From contig JAJEGW010000190.1 of NCBI GenBank assembly GCA_022819605.1, forward strand, positions 1-34,367: a DNA stretch of 34,367 nt, written 5' to 3'. Every line of letters starts with the position of its first letter. Positions within the stretch are counted from its first letter, which is position 1. The DNA is from Silicimonas sp. (lineage in GTDB: Bacteria; Pseudomonadota; Alphaproteobacteria; Rhodobacterales; Rhodobacteraceae). Below, piece after piece: positions 23,896-31,534 of the stretch. The position numbers were made by a program, and so were the translations under genes. Below the pieces are notes generated by a model. That model saw only the letters and a list, made by a program, of their open reading frames with translations, did not search any database and was not told the DNA's origin.

Positions 23896-25080
23896 ATGAG
23901 CGAATCCGCGCTGGAAATCTCGACGCTGGCAAGCCTGTCGGCGATTGCTCCAGAAGACTGGGATGCCTGTGCCGGCGCTGAGACCAAGAACGGCCTGCGT
24001 CCCGTCGATCCGTTCACGACGCACCGCTTCCTGAACCTGCTGGAGACGAGTGGCTCGGTCGGTTCTGGCACGGGATGGCTGCCGCGTCATCTTGCAGTCC
24101 GGGACAAGGATGAAGTGGTGGCGGTTGCGCCACTCTACGTGAAGGGTCACAGCCAGGGCGAATACATCTTCGATCACAACTGGGCCCATGCCTGGGAACA
24201 GGCCGGAGGCAAGTACTACCCGAAGTTGCAGATTGCCGTGCCGTTCACGCCGGTAGCCGGGCGTCGTTTCCTTTTGCGTCCTGGGTGCCGGGCGGACTGT
24301 TTTGGAGCGCTGTTGAATGGTGCGCTTCATATCGCGGTCGAAAACAGGCTTTCGTCCGTGCATGCCACGTTCTGTGCGGAGGATGAGGCAGCCCGTGGAC
24401 GCGAGCTTGGGCTCCTGCACCGCGTGACACGGCAGTACCGGTGGGTGAACGAGGGATACGAGGACTTCGACGGCTTTCTGTCGGCACTGTCGTCGCGCAA
24501 GCGCAAGGCGATCCGGCGCGAGCGGCGCATCGCGCAATCCTTCGGAGGCGAAATCGTGGCTTTCACAGGCGATGCCATTCAGCCGGGGCATTGGGACGCC
24601 TTCTGGGAATTCTACCAAGACACGGGCGCACGCAAATGGGGCAGGCCATACTTGACGCGTGCCTTTTTCGACCAGGCTCGGGAGCAGCTTGCCGACGACA
24701 TTCTTCTGATACTGGCTATCCGCGAAGGTTGTCCGGTTGCCGGCGCGATGAACTTCGTGGGACGCGAGACGGTCTTTGGCCGCTATTGGGGCGCCATCGA
24801 GTATCACGACTGCCTGCACTTCGAGCTCTGCTACTATCAGGCGATCGACTATGCGATTGCCAATGGGCTTGGCGCGGTCGAAGCTGGCGCGCAGGGTGAC
24901 CACAAGCTGGCGAGAGGATATCTGCCAACGGAGACTCACTCGCTGCATTGGGTGGCGGATTCGGGGTTTTCCCGCGCGGTGGAAGAGTATCTTGAGGCGG
25001 AGCGGGCAGCAGTTGACGACGACATAGAAGTGCTCACGAGCTACGGCCCGTTTCGGAGAGTCAAGGAGGAACCGGAATGA
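23896..25080 (+). CDS. COG3146-type GNAT-like acyltransferase (peptidogalycan-biosynthesis annotated family)
   Basis: The protein has 394 residues. The features match the conserved COG3146/DUF482 family: [30 protein letters not shown] near the start, [41 protein letters not shown], then [14 protein letters not shown], a GNAT-like core [37 protein letters not shown] and [15 protein letters not shown]. The family is related to FemAB/GNAT aminoacyl- or acyltransferases; its real substrate is unproven and the peptidogalycan label is historic. A start at the ATG at 23896 fits, although the Shine-Dalgarno is weak. It lies 35 bases after GDPD and overlaps the next gene in ATGA, so it is part of the same operon. 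Confidence 0.88.
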   Translation: MSESALEISTLASLSAIAPEDWDACAGAETKNGLRPVDPFTTHRFLNLLETSGSVGSGTGWLPRHLAVRDKDEVVAVAPLYVKGHSQGEYIFDHNWAHAWEQAGGKYYPKLQIAVPFTPVAGRRFLLRPGCRADCFGALLNGALHIAVENRLSSVHATFCAEDEAARGRELGLLHRVTRQYRWVNEGYEDFDGFLSALSSRKRKAIRRERRIAQSFGGEIVAFTGDAIQPGHWDAFWEFYQDTGARKWGRPYLTRAFFDQAREQLADDILLILAIREGCPVAGAMNFVGRETVFGRYWGAIEYHDCLHFELCYYQAIDYAIANGLGAVEAGAQGDHKLARGYLPTETHSLHWVADSGFSRAVEEYLEAERAAVDDDIEVLTSYGPFRRVKEEPE

Positions 25081-25364
25081 GCGACAGACTGAAAGACGAC
25101 GCACGTCGGGAGGCTCTGGCCCGGCTTGCGGAAAGCGGCTGGATCGAGGTCGAAGGTCGGGACGCCATCATGAAGACCTTCAAGTTCAGGAATTTCGTTG
25201 AGGCGTGGGGATGGATGACGCGAATGGCCATCGTTGCCGAAAAGATGAACCACCACCCCGAATGGTTCAATGTCTACAACCGAGTTGAGGTCACGCTGAC
25301 GAGCCATGACGTCGGTGGCCTGAGCGAGCGCGACCTCAAGCTTGCCGACAAGATGGACGCCTGA
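25077..25364 (+). CDS. phhB: 4a-hydroxytetrahydrobiopterin dehydratase (pterin-4a-carbinolamine dehydratase)
   Basis: The product has 95 residues from the ATG at 25077, which overlaps the COG3146 stop. The PCD motif [20 protein letters not shown] carries the catalytic His pair, and the helix-strand order [22 protein letters not shown] [15 protein letters not shown] agrees with the family. The enzyme dehydrates 4a-hydroxytetrahydropterin formed by aromatic amino-acid hydroxylases, regenerating the cofactor. No phenylalanine hydroxylase is in the window. It closes the RidA-GDPD-COG3146-PhhB operon. Confidence 0.92.
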   Translation: MSDRLKDDARREALARLAESGWIEVEGRDAIMKTFKFRNFVEAWGWMTRMAIVAEKMNHHPEWFNVYNRVEVTLTSHDVGGLSERDLKLADKMDA

Positions 25365-25448
25365 GTCAGGCACTTGCCTGACATCACTTGTGCCGAGGAC
25401 GGCGGGCATTTCGCATTGCAACCCGGGTACCTGTCGGGCGGTCAGGCG

Positions 25449-25934
25449 TCAGATCATTTCGAGGAGCGCCTCTCCTGCGGTCAGGCTGCAGACACCGCTG
25501 TCCTCTTCGACCTGGAGAATCTTGATTTCTCCGTCCTCGATCAGCATTGCGCAACGCGTCATGCGATCCTTGAGGCCGACGGCGGGCACGCTGAACGCAA
25601 GGTCAAGACCCTTCGCGAGTTCGCTGTTCCAGTCGGCCAGCATCGTGATGCCGGCCGCGTCCGTGCCTGAGGCGATGCCCCAATGCTCCATCACGAGCAC
25701 GTCGTTGGCCGCGACGCAAATGACCTCGTCAATTCCCTTCGCCCGGAAGGCATCAGCGGTGCGGACAAAGCTTGGCAGATGCGCAGTGTCGCAGGTTGAA
25801 GTGTAGGCACCGGGCAATCCAAACAGCACCACTCGACGCCCGGCCGTCCGCTCTGAGATGTCGACTTCGGTCACGTCGCTTCCCGCCTTGTGCAAGAGCG
25901 TAACCGAAGGAATTCTGTCACCCACGTGGGCCAT
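25449..25934 (-). CDS. Peroxiredoxin, Prx5/AHP1-type
   Basis: The protein has 161 residues from the ATG at 25932-25934, with GGGAG nine bases upstream on the minus strand; a longer frame upstream adds a non-family tail. It has the Prx5 layout: VVLFGLPGAYTSTCDTAHLPSFV with the peroxidatic Cys at about residue 48, then EVICVAANDVLVMEHWGIASGTDAA and RMTRCAMLIEDGEIKILQVEEDSGVCSLTAGEALLEMI. A Cys near residue 151 in SGVCS could be the resolving residue. These enzymes reduce hydrogen peroxide and alkyl hydroperoxides with thioredoxin or glutathione. It is divergent from the ferredoxin-reductase-type gene. Confidence 0.93.
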   Translation of the reverse strand: MAHVGDRIPSVTLLHKAGSDVTEVDISERTAGRRVVLFGLPGAYTSTCDTAHLPSFVRTADAFRAKGIDEVICVAANDVLVMEHWGIASGTDAAGITMLADWNSELAKGLDLAFSVPAVGLKDRMTRCAMLIEDGEIKILQVEEDSGVCSLTAGEALLEMI

Positions 25935-26011
25935 CGTCTGAGTCTCCCAATTGCCAATTTCGTTGCCGAGGTTATATGCCTTTTGACGATAGAAGCCAGT
26001 GGTCAACGTGC

Positions 26012-27217
26012 ATGAGCGGAATTCTGATCATCGGAGCGGGTCAGGCTGGGGCATCCCTCGCCGAAAAGCTGCGCGCGGAAGGATTTTGCGGTGAAGTGAC
26101 GCTGATCGGTGACGAGCCCGTGCCACCATACGAGCGCCCTCCATTGTCGAAGGCCTACCTGATGGGCGAGATGGTTGAGGAGCGCCTCTATCTGAGACCT
26201 CCCTCGATTTACGAAGACAAGGACATCGGGCTTTGCCTAGGGGCTCCCGTTGACACCATAGACGTTCGCAAGAAGTTGGTGACGATAGGAGATGACAGCC
26301 TGTCCTACGATCAACTCGCACTTGCGGTTGGATCTATTCCTAACCGCTTGCCGCAGGCAATAGGTCGTGATCTGGCAGGCATCCACACTGTACGCACTCT
26401 GGCCGACATTGACCGAATCCGCCCGCGCTGCCGCCAAGGCGCGCAAGTGCTCGTGGTTGGCGGCGGCTATATCGGGCTGGAGGCGGCGGCCGTGGCTGCG
26501 AAGCTCGGGCTGAAGGTCACTCTTGTCGAATTGACCGAGCGTATCCTGCAACGTGTGGCCGCAGGCGAGACGTCGGACGTGATTCGTGCAGAACATCAGG
26601 CTCACGGTGTCGACATTCGAGAAGGTGTCGGGGTTGAATGTTTGAGGGGAGACGGTTGTGTTTCAGGCGCGAAGCTTACGGATGGATCGATGATTGACCT
26701 GGATTTCGTCATCGTGGGAACCGGAATCCGTCCCGACACGCGCCTTGCGGAGGCAGCCGGAATCGATTGCGACAACGGCATTCTTGTGGACGAGTTCGGA
26801 CGCACTTCGGCTGTGGATGTCTGGGCCGCCGGGGACTGCACATGCTTTCCTTACAAGGGGAATCGGTTGCGGCTCGAATCCGTCCAGAACGCGATTGATC
26901 AGGCGGCGGCCGTTGCCGCGAACATGCTGGGCGCTCAATCGCCATACGTGCCTGTCCCCTGGTTCTGGTCCGACCAGTACGATCTGAAACTCCAGATTGC
27001 AGGTTTGAGCGCCGGATATGACAGGGTCGTGTCGCGCATTTCCGAGAAGGGGCGGAGTCACTGGTACTTCCGGGGCGAACGGTTCCTCGCAGTGGATGCC
27101 ATCAATGCGCCTCGCGACTACATGGTAGGCAAGCGGCTGCTCGAATTGGCCAAGAACGTCGAACCGGCTCAAGTTCAGGATCCGGAATCGGACTTGAAGG
27201 CGCTATTGAAGACATGA
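26012..27217 (+). CDS. FAD-dependent pyridine-nucleotide oxidoreductase, ferredoxin/rhodocoxin reductase type
   Basis: The protein has 401 residues from the ATG at 26012, the start that puts the FAD Rossmann motif ILIIGAGQAGASLAEKL at the very N-terminus. The second, NAD(P)-binding Rossmann motif is VLVVGGGYIGLEAAAVAAKLGLKVTLVE near residue 148. The family block EPVPPYERPPLSKAYL and the C-terminal WFWSDQYDLKLQIAGL are those of ferredoxin reductases that feed cytochrome P450 or dioxygenase systems. No ferredoxin or oxygenase gene is adjacent, so the partner is unknown. The stop overlaps the ATG of rsmD (ATGA). Confidence 0.93.
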   Translation: MSGILIIGAGQAGASLAEKLRAEGFCGEVTLIGDEPVPPYERPPLSKAYLMGEMVEERLYLRPPSIYEDKDIGLCLGAPVDTIDVRKKLVTIGDDSLSYDQLALAVGSIPNRLPQAIGRDLAGIHTVRTLADIDRIRPRCRQGAQVLVVGGGYIGLEAAAVAAKLGLKVTLVELTERILQRVAAGETSDVIRAEHQAHGVDIREGVGVECLRGDGCVSGAKLTDGSMIDLDFVIVGTGIRPDTRLAEAAGIDCDNGILVDEFGRTSAVDVWAAGDCTCFPYKGNRLRLESVQNAIDQAAAVAANMLGAQSPYVPVPWFWSDQYDLKLQIAGLSAGYDRVVSRISEKGRSHWYFRGERFLAVDAINAPRDYMVGKRLLELAKNVEPAQVQDPESDLKALLKT

Positions 27218-27786
27218 GGATCATCGGGGGCCGCTTGCGTGGCTTGAAGCTTGCCGCTGTTGGCAAGAGGAGAACCGGATCGCAATTAAGGCCGACGACT
27301 GACCGGGTTCGCGAAAGTCTCTTCAACCTTCTCCTAGGCGGACGATTCGGCGATCCGGTGACCGGTGCCCGCGTACTGGACTTGTTTGCCGGCACGGGCG
27401 CGCTTGGCCTTGAAGCACTTTCTCGAGGGGCGACATTTGCAACGTTCGTGGAGAATGGACGCACGGCCTCGAAGATTCTTTTGGAGAATATTGCAAGGGC
27501 GGCAGTTGAGGAGGAAACCCGCCTGGTTCGCGGCGACGCGACTCGTCTCGTGCCGACGTCAGGGGAACCGGCGACCCTGGTCTTCCTCGATCCGCCATTT
27601 CGACAGGCACTGGGAGGACCCGCGCTCATTGCGGCTCGGTCAGGCGGATGGATTGCCGATGGAGCGTTGATTGCCTGGGAGGAAGCCAGCGAGGTTGCAC
27701 CTCCTCTGGGAATTGCCAGGATTGACTCCCGCAGATACGGCGACATCTGCCTGACCATTTGCAGGATGGAAGCGCCAGGCACTTGA
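27214..27786 (+). CDS. rsmD: 16S rRNA (guanine(966)-N(2))-methyltransferase
   Basis: The 190-residue protein starts MRIIGGRLRGLKL and continues with RPTTDRVRESLFNLL, the standard RsmD opening. SAM-binding motif I is VLDLFAGTGALGLEALSRGA, and the catalytic motif IV is FLDPPF. RsmD methylates N2 of G966 in 16S rRNA during 30S assembly. The length is typical and all key motifs are present, so the gene should be functional. It overlaps the upstream reductase by four bases and is the last core gene before the accessory region. Confidence 0.95.
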   Translation: MRIIGGRLRGLKLAAVGKRRTGSQLRPTTDRVRESLFNLLLGGRFGDPVTGARVLDLFAGTGALGLEALSRGATFATFVENGRTASKILLENIARAAVEEETRLVRGDATRLVPTSGEPATLVFLDPPFRQALGGPALIAARSGGWIADGALIAWEEASEVAPPLGIARIDSRRYGDICLTICRMEAPGT

Positions 27787-27863
27787 GGCGTGAGACTAAT
27801 GCTACGTGTTTCTTCAAAAGGGTTTCCCAACAATTTATCATTTAAAGCATTTGTGAGGTCGCC

Positions 27864-27989
27864 ATGAAGGCTGTTTCATTCCTGCAAGCCTTTGCCATAG
27901 GGCAATCGATAGGCATCTATCCGCGGCCCGGTGAGACAGGCGAGAAAGTTACTGGCTTGGCTGCTTTGCCGCCTGCGAAAGGAACTTAG
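27864..27989 (+). CDS. Possible 41-codon ORF of unknown function
   Basis: An ATG at 27864 with GAGG five bases upstream opens a 41-codon frame. The product starts MKAVSFLQAFAIGQSIGIYP and is followed by a hydrophilic tail with no domain I recognise. It ends 15 bases before an IS6-like terminus, so it may be the head of a gene cut by mobile-element insertion. The ribosome binding site is its only real support. Confidence 0.3.
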   Translation: MKAVSFLQAFAIGQSIGIYPRPGETGEKVTGLAALPPAKGT

Positions 27990-28003
27990 GCCATGCACGT
28001 AAC

Positions 28004-28017
28004 GGCTCTGTTGCAAA
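28004..28017. repeat. IS6-family-like terminal inverted repeat (single end)
   Basis: GGCTCTGTTGCAAA at 28004-28017 matches the conserved 14-bp terminus of IS6/IS26-family elements. No copy in the opposite orientation and no IS6 transposase is present, so it marks a deleted element. The roughly 160 bases to its right, before resolvase homology begins, may be leftover IS sequence. Confidence 0.5.
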
Positions 28018-28176
28018 AGTCTGTTGGAGTTGCCGGGGGCGTGGTCTGGCTCCACTCCTCCTCTGAGTCCTTGCTGGATCGCGGTTTGTTCGAACTCCAC
28101 TCCACGCAGCGACATCAATTCGCTCATCATCTCTGGTCCGATCCCGCTGGCGCGCTTGACACTGCACTTGTGTTAG

Positions 28177-28507
28177 ATCGCCGAAGCCTTGCGTGAAATA
28201 GGGTGTTGACCTGGTCGTGCTGGACCAGAACTCCGACACCTCCGACGCCACAGGGCGGCTTCTGATCAACATTCTGGGCGGCATCGGCCAGTTCGAAACC
28301 GAAATCAGCGCCGAGCGCCAGAAGGACGGGATCACGAGGGCCAAGGATCGGGGCGTACACTTCGGCAAGCGGCCCGCATTCGCGGCGAACCAAGTCACGG
28401 AACTCTGCCAAAAGCGTAAGCAGCGTGTCCTGATCCGAGACCTCATGGCAGACTGCAACCTGTCAAATGCTACCATCTACTGCTACCTCGCAGACAAGAA
28501 CTCCTGA
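28177..28507 (+). pseudogene. Tn3-type serine recombinase (resolvase/invertase), truncated and frameshifted
   Basis: From about 28217 the frame reads VLDQNSDTSDATGRLLINILGGIGQFETEI, then ERQKDGITRAKDRGVHFGKRPAF and a C-terminal HTH IRDLMADCNLSNATIYCYL. This is the rear half of a Tn3-family resolvase/invertase catalytic domain plus its DNA-binding domain. Just upstream, IAEALREIG appears in another frame; an extra base near 28204 breaks the join, and a stop precedes it. The N-terminal catalytic Ser region is absent. Homologous recombinases have about 185-200 residues; only about half survives. It lies in the same orientation as the Tn3 transposase remnant at 28592, so both are likely debris of one transposon. 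Confidence 0.8.
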
Positions 28508-28591
28508 AAGTGATTTTGCGACGGGGCCGTGTAGATCCGTATTGCGCACCCTGAATCGCACTCTGCGCGCTTGCGCTTTCGAGCCCATTAG

Positions 28592-28891
28592 GCCTACAAC
28601 GCCTTTCTGGACTGGATCGGCTTCGGTGGCAGCGTCATCAAGAGTGGTGATCCCGTCGAACAGAACAGGCAGATCAAGTACATGAACCTCGTCGCCAACG
28701 CGATCATGCTCCACAACGTGGTCGATCTGACAGACATCCTCGAAACCTTGGTCGCTGACGGATATCCAATCACACGGAGTAACGTCGCCTGCCTCAGCCC
28801 ATACGCGCGAGAGCACATCCGACGATTTGGCTGGTATTTTCTGGAAATGGAGCAGTTGCCCGAGCCGCTGAAGCCGCGCTCGTTGCAATAG
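28592..28891 (+). pseudogene. Tn3-family transposase, C-terminal 99 residues
   Basis: The frame opens right after a TAG and reads AYNAFLDWIGFGGSV, EQNRQIKYMNLVANAIMLHNVVDLTDIL, YPITRSNVACLSPYAREHIRRFGWYFLEME, ending at a stop at 28891. This is the far C-terminal segment of Tn3-superfamily transposases (normally about 1000 residues), including the LSPYxxxHIxRFGxY signature. The rest of the protein is missing and no terminal inverted repeat was found nearby. The region between it and the resolvase fragment (28508-28591) has no recognisable coding sequence. The gene is dead. Confidence 0.8.
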
Positions 28892-28896
28892 GCAGC

Positions 28897-29223
28897 ATGA
28901 GGCTGGCTGTGCGCTATGACAACTTTTTGCACGTATCCCGAACCTACCCCGAGTCCGAATGTCGGCGCAAGGATCATCGCGGCGCTGGAAGGGTTCTTTG
29001 GCGATCCTGCGCACAAGGGCCTGACGGCCCCCCGGCCAGCTCAAGGAAGGCCAGGCGCGAACGGACGCACCGCCTGATCCTGCTCGGCGCCTGGGTTCTG
29101 GCCCGGCGCGAGGTCCTCGAGGAACTCCGGGATCTTGTCATGACCGAACTGGCGCGATTCATCGAGCAAGGTCAGCGTGTGGACCGTCACAAGGCGCTGC
29201 TGAAGGACTTGCTCGGGAAGTGA
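28897..29223 (+). CDS. Small basic ORF, possible mobilisation-protein remnant
   Basis: A 108-codon frame from an ATG at 28897. The first half is Arg/Ser/Pro-rich and unconvincing. The second half, ERTHRLILLGAWVLARREVLEELRDLVMTELARFIEQG, reads like the conserved helix of MobC/TraD-type relaxase accessory proteins, which have the pattern R-x-R-R-L-I-x-x-G. A frameshift may have fused two pieces, since an alternative frame over the first half gives a more protein-like sequence. It follows the Tn3 remnant by five bases. The family call is tentative and rests on pattern memory alone. Confidence 0.35.
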   Translation: MRLAVRYDNFLHVSRTYPESECRRKDHRGAGRVLWRSCAQGPDGPPASSRKARRERTHRLILLGAWVLARREVLEELRDLVMTELARFIEQGQRVDRHKALLKDLLGK

Positions 29224-29411
29224 AGTGCCGTCTGAACCTCCTGTGCCTTGCGCAAAGAGGCCAAGCAAAGCAAGTGCGGAGAAGGCAGGTAGACGCCGGC
29301 ACCTGAAGAGAAGAGGCACTGAATCCGGTGGCGAACGCACTGCAGACCGTCGTCCTACCATCTATCTCAAAAGAATATTGACTTCCCGGGGTGGGAAATT
29401 TAAAGGGAGCG

Positions 29412-29503
29412 CACGAAACCAACAAACGCAAGCTCTCTTCTTTAGCCTGACCAAGAAACCTTCAGATCAAATCCACGAAACACTCGGACCAGATACACGA
29501 AAC
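29412..29503. repeat. Three CACGAAAC direct repeats upstream of higBA
   Basis: CACGAAAC occurs at 29412-29419, 29474-29481 and 29496-29503. The last two are 22 bases apart, about two helical turns, and each is preceded by CAGAT a few bases earlier. They lie 80-170 bases before the higB start, where an operator for the HigA repressor would be expected. A TTGACT at 29378-29383 with TAAAGG 17 bases on is a weak promoter candidate nearby. Confidence 0.35.
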
Positions 29504-29583
29504 TTCGATGACCGCGACCAATCCACATATTGTTGATCTGCAAGTTAGTTTTCCGTCAGGCTCAAGAAGAGGAGTATGCGAGG

Positions 29584-29952
29584 ATGAACATCGTCGCTAT
29601 AGGCATTCTCCGCCAGTTTTGGGGGGTGCATCCGCAGGCCGAAAAGCCGCTGCGGCTATTGTATGGCCAGTTGACTTCAAGGGCCTGGAGGGGACCACAG
29701 GAGCTAAAGGGTGTCTTTGGCCATAGAGTTGACTTCGTCCGTGGCGACGGGGATGACATCCGTGCGATCTTCAATGTCTCGGGGAACAAGTTTCGCGTCG
29801 TCATATCGTTCTCATTTGAACGCAATCGCGGCTACGTGAAGTTCGTCGGCACACATGCAGAATATGACAGGATTGATGCAGCGACGGTGAAGAGATGGAC
29901 ATCCGACCGATCAGAACAGAAGAGGATTACAGGTGGGCCCTCGCGGAAATAG
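29584..29952 (+). CDS. higB: HigB-type mRNA interferase toxin
   Basis: The protein has 122 residues from the ATG at 29584, nine bases after an AGGAG; a longer upstream frame adds a non-family tail. It matches the HigB/RelE-like toxin family: MNIVAIGILRQFWGVHPQAEKPLRLLYGQL at the start, a DxRAIFNVSGNKFRVVISFSFERN core, and VKFVGTHAEYDRIDA near the end. Family members cut mRNA, mostly on translating ribosomes. The order toxin-then-antitoxin and the 58-base overlap with higA are typical of HigBA modules. The C-terminus, SEQKRITGGPSRK, extends slightly past the usual end. It probably stabilises the surrounding mobile DNA. Confidence 0.9.
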   Translation: MNIVAIGILRQFWGVHPQAEKPLRLLYGQLTSRAWRGPQELKGVFGHRVDFVRGDGDDIRAIFNVSGNKFRVVISFSFERNRGYVKFVGTHAEYDRIDAATVKRWTSDRSEQKRITGGPSRK

Positions 29953-30314
29953 AGTCCTACTTCGACCACGCCCCGGGAGAGGAAACGCCGGAGGCGGACA
30001 GGTTTGACGTGCTGACCGAGCTAGTCTCCGCATATGAGGCGAGGAACCATCCGATTGAGCCGCTCAGTCCAGTCGAGTTCATCGAGACCTACATGGAGGA
30101 AGCGGGCCTGCGACAATCTGATCTTGCGGGGTTGCTGGGTTCGGCATCGAGGGCGTCGGAATTTCTGAACCTGAAGCGACCGTTGACGCTCAACGCAATT
30201 CAGAGGATTCATCGCGAGTGGCGGCTGCCCGCGAGCGTTCTCATCCAGCCCTATCACTTGGCAGGTGAAGTTGTGACTAACCAGTCGGACGCGGACCAAA
30301 GCGCGCCAACATAG
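29895..30314 (+). CDS. higA: HigA-type antitoxin with XRE helix-turn-helix
   Basis: The protein has 139 residues and overlaps the toxin gene by 58 bases. The N-terminal half reads MDIRPIRTEEDYRWALAEIESYF, the HigA toxin-binding region, followed by FDVLTELVSAYEARNHPIEPLSPVEFIETYMEEAG. The C-terminal HTH is LRQSDLAGLLGSASRASEFLNLKRPLTL, which binds DNA and autorepresses the operon. The pair is expected to be conditional: HigA neutralises HigB and represses the promoter. Both genes look intact, unlike their decayed neighbours. Confidence 0.9.
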   Translation: MDIRPIRTEEDYRWALAEIESYFDHAPGEETPEADRFDVLTELVSAYEARNHPIEPLSPVEFIETYMEEAGLRQSDLAGLLGSASRASEFLNLKRPLTLNAIQRIHREWRLPASVLIQPYHLAGEVVTNQSDADQSAPT

Positions 30315-30488
30315 CCGTTGGCGGCGATAAAGACGCGGACTGTGAGCATTCTTGCGGTTGCTCAGCGCGGCCAACCCGGGTCGCAGTGTCGGAGTTCGTC
30401 GACGGGGGCGGGTTCTCGGGAACAATTTCCCCAATCTCGGCAGTGGCATCACTCGGCGCGTCGCTCAGAGGCAGTTCTTGCAGTGCTT

Positions 30489-30511
30489 CCTGCCCTGCTT
30501 GAGCGGGCAGG
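30489..30511. terminator. Hairpin downstream of higA
   Basis: CCTGCCC at 30489-30495 and GGGCAGG at 30505-30511 form a 7-bp stem with a 9-base loop, about 175 bases after higA and 105 before the next gene. It has no T-run. It may end the higBA transcript; no stronger terminator is visible between the two genes. Confidence 0.35.
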
Positions 30512-30615
30512 CATTGCAATTCTGACCGACTCTCAAGAGAAGAACAGGCAGGCAACTATTGCTTGCGCGCTTGGGATTGGAGCTGCCGGTCTCCGCGCCA
30601 CAATTGGAGGAGAAT

Positions 30616-30984
30616 GTGCTGGAAACACTGTGGGACTGGTCAGGTTGGCTCGTGGCGATAATCCTCGGTTTGTTTGCCATCAGGGCGACCGTTCGATTCG
30701 ATGTCAATGAATGGTTTAGGGACCGAAGGAGGCTGCAAAAGGAAAATCTGGCAATCCTCTGTCCTCATATTTCCATCGTAAGGAGTGATGGGAAAGCCGG
30801 GATTCAGTCCGCATACATTTCGCCACCTGGAGCCTTTGCATGGCAATGTCAGATGTGTGGGCACATATCGCATGACCAGCGCGCAATTGAACAAGAAGCA
30901 AGATATTGGGCCGAAAACCCCGAGGAACTTAGGAAACGAATTAAGAAGATCGAGGATCTGGCAAAGAAGCTGGGCCGGATGTAG
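30616..30984 (+). CDS. Membrane-anchored zinc-ribbon-like protein of unknown function
   Basis: The GTG at 30616 follows GGAGGAGAAT, a very strong ribosome binding site, and gives 122 residues. Residues about 7-24 (DWSGWLVAIILGLFAIRA) form a single membrane helix, so the protein is probably anchored with its bulk in the cytoplasm. A loop with CPH then leads, after a SPPG turn, to WQCQMCGHI, so a CPH plus CxxC pair could bind a metal. The C-terminal third is charged and helical (PEELRKRIKKIEDLAKKLGRM). I recognise no family. It lies after higBA in a mobile-element region and may be cargo; its function is open. Confidence 0.65.
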   Translation: MLETLWDWSGWLVAIILGLFAIRATVRFDVNEWFRDRRRLQKENLAILCPHISIVRSDGKAGIQSAYISPPGAFAWQCQMCGHISHDQRAIEQEARYWAENPEELRKRIKKIEDLAKKLGRM

Positions 30985-31327
30985 TGTGGCCTAGGTGCTT
31001 GCGCTTGCCACTGAACCGCCTTTACAAAGGGCGCTTGGGTGTCCGGCACAATGTATTGTGCGGCTCGTGGCCTCGGAATTGCAGGTTGAGCTTGCTAGAC
31101 ATCAGGGCGTTCGCAGGACGATGAAGCGCCCGACCAACCTGTTTTCAAAAAGTAACACCTGATACGGCAGGCCCATGTCGCCACCACAAGGAAGGTATAG
31201 ACGTCTATGCCGGAAGGGAAAGAACGACACGAGAGACCTTTAGGCACGTCCGCGCCACAAAGCGCAGGTGAAGGACGTGCTCGGGAATTGACGAGGCAGC
31301 TATGAGGCTCCGAGGGTCAGACCGAAG
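30985..31327. other. Stretch without a recognisable gene
   Basis: About 340 bases between the zinc-ribbon-like gene and the IS3 remnant. No frame here has a recognisable product or a good ribosome binding site. It is probably residual transposon DNA. Confidence 0.45.
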
Positions 31328-31534
31328 TCAGCGAGAGCCCGCCCGCCAACCGCGGCAGGAGCGCCGATGTGATATGAGAGTGCCGGTTATCTCGTGCACG
31401 AGATAGGAAGTGCTCTCCTTGATCTTCTCGAACGTGTTGGGGCTCAGATAACCGAGCGCTGAATGCAGGCGAGTTTCATTGTAGATGTCCTCGATGAATG
31501 TCGGCAAGTCTGCGACCGAGCGAACGACGGCTTT
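31328..31534 (-). pseudogene. IS3-family transposase (OrfB), C-terminal fragment
   Basis: The minus-strand frame reads AVVRSVADLPTFIEDIYNETRLHSALGYLSPNTFEKIKE. The RLHSALGYLSP motif is diagnostic of the C-terminus of IS3-family OrfB transposases, just past the last catalytic Glu. The fragment starts directly next to the LysR stop codon and ends at 31328. The remaining roughly 250 residues of OrfB and both IS ends are missing. Confidence 0.8.
31388..31405. repeat. Perfect 18-bp palindrome inside the IS3 remnant
   Basis: TATCTCGTG at 31388-31396 and CACGAGATA at 31397-31405 are exact reverse complements with no spacer. It sits in the codons after the transposase homology ends. It may be an IS-internal hairpin or an unrelated protein-binding site. 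Confidence 0.6.
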
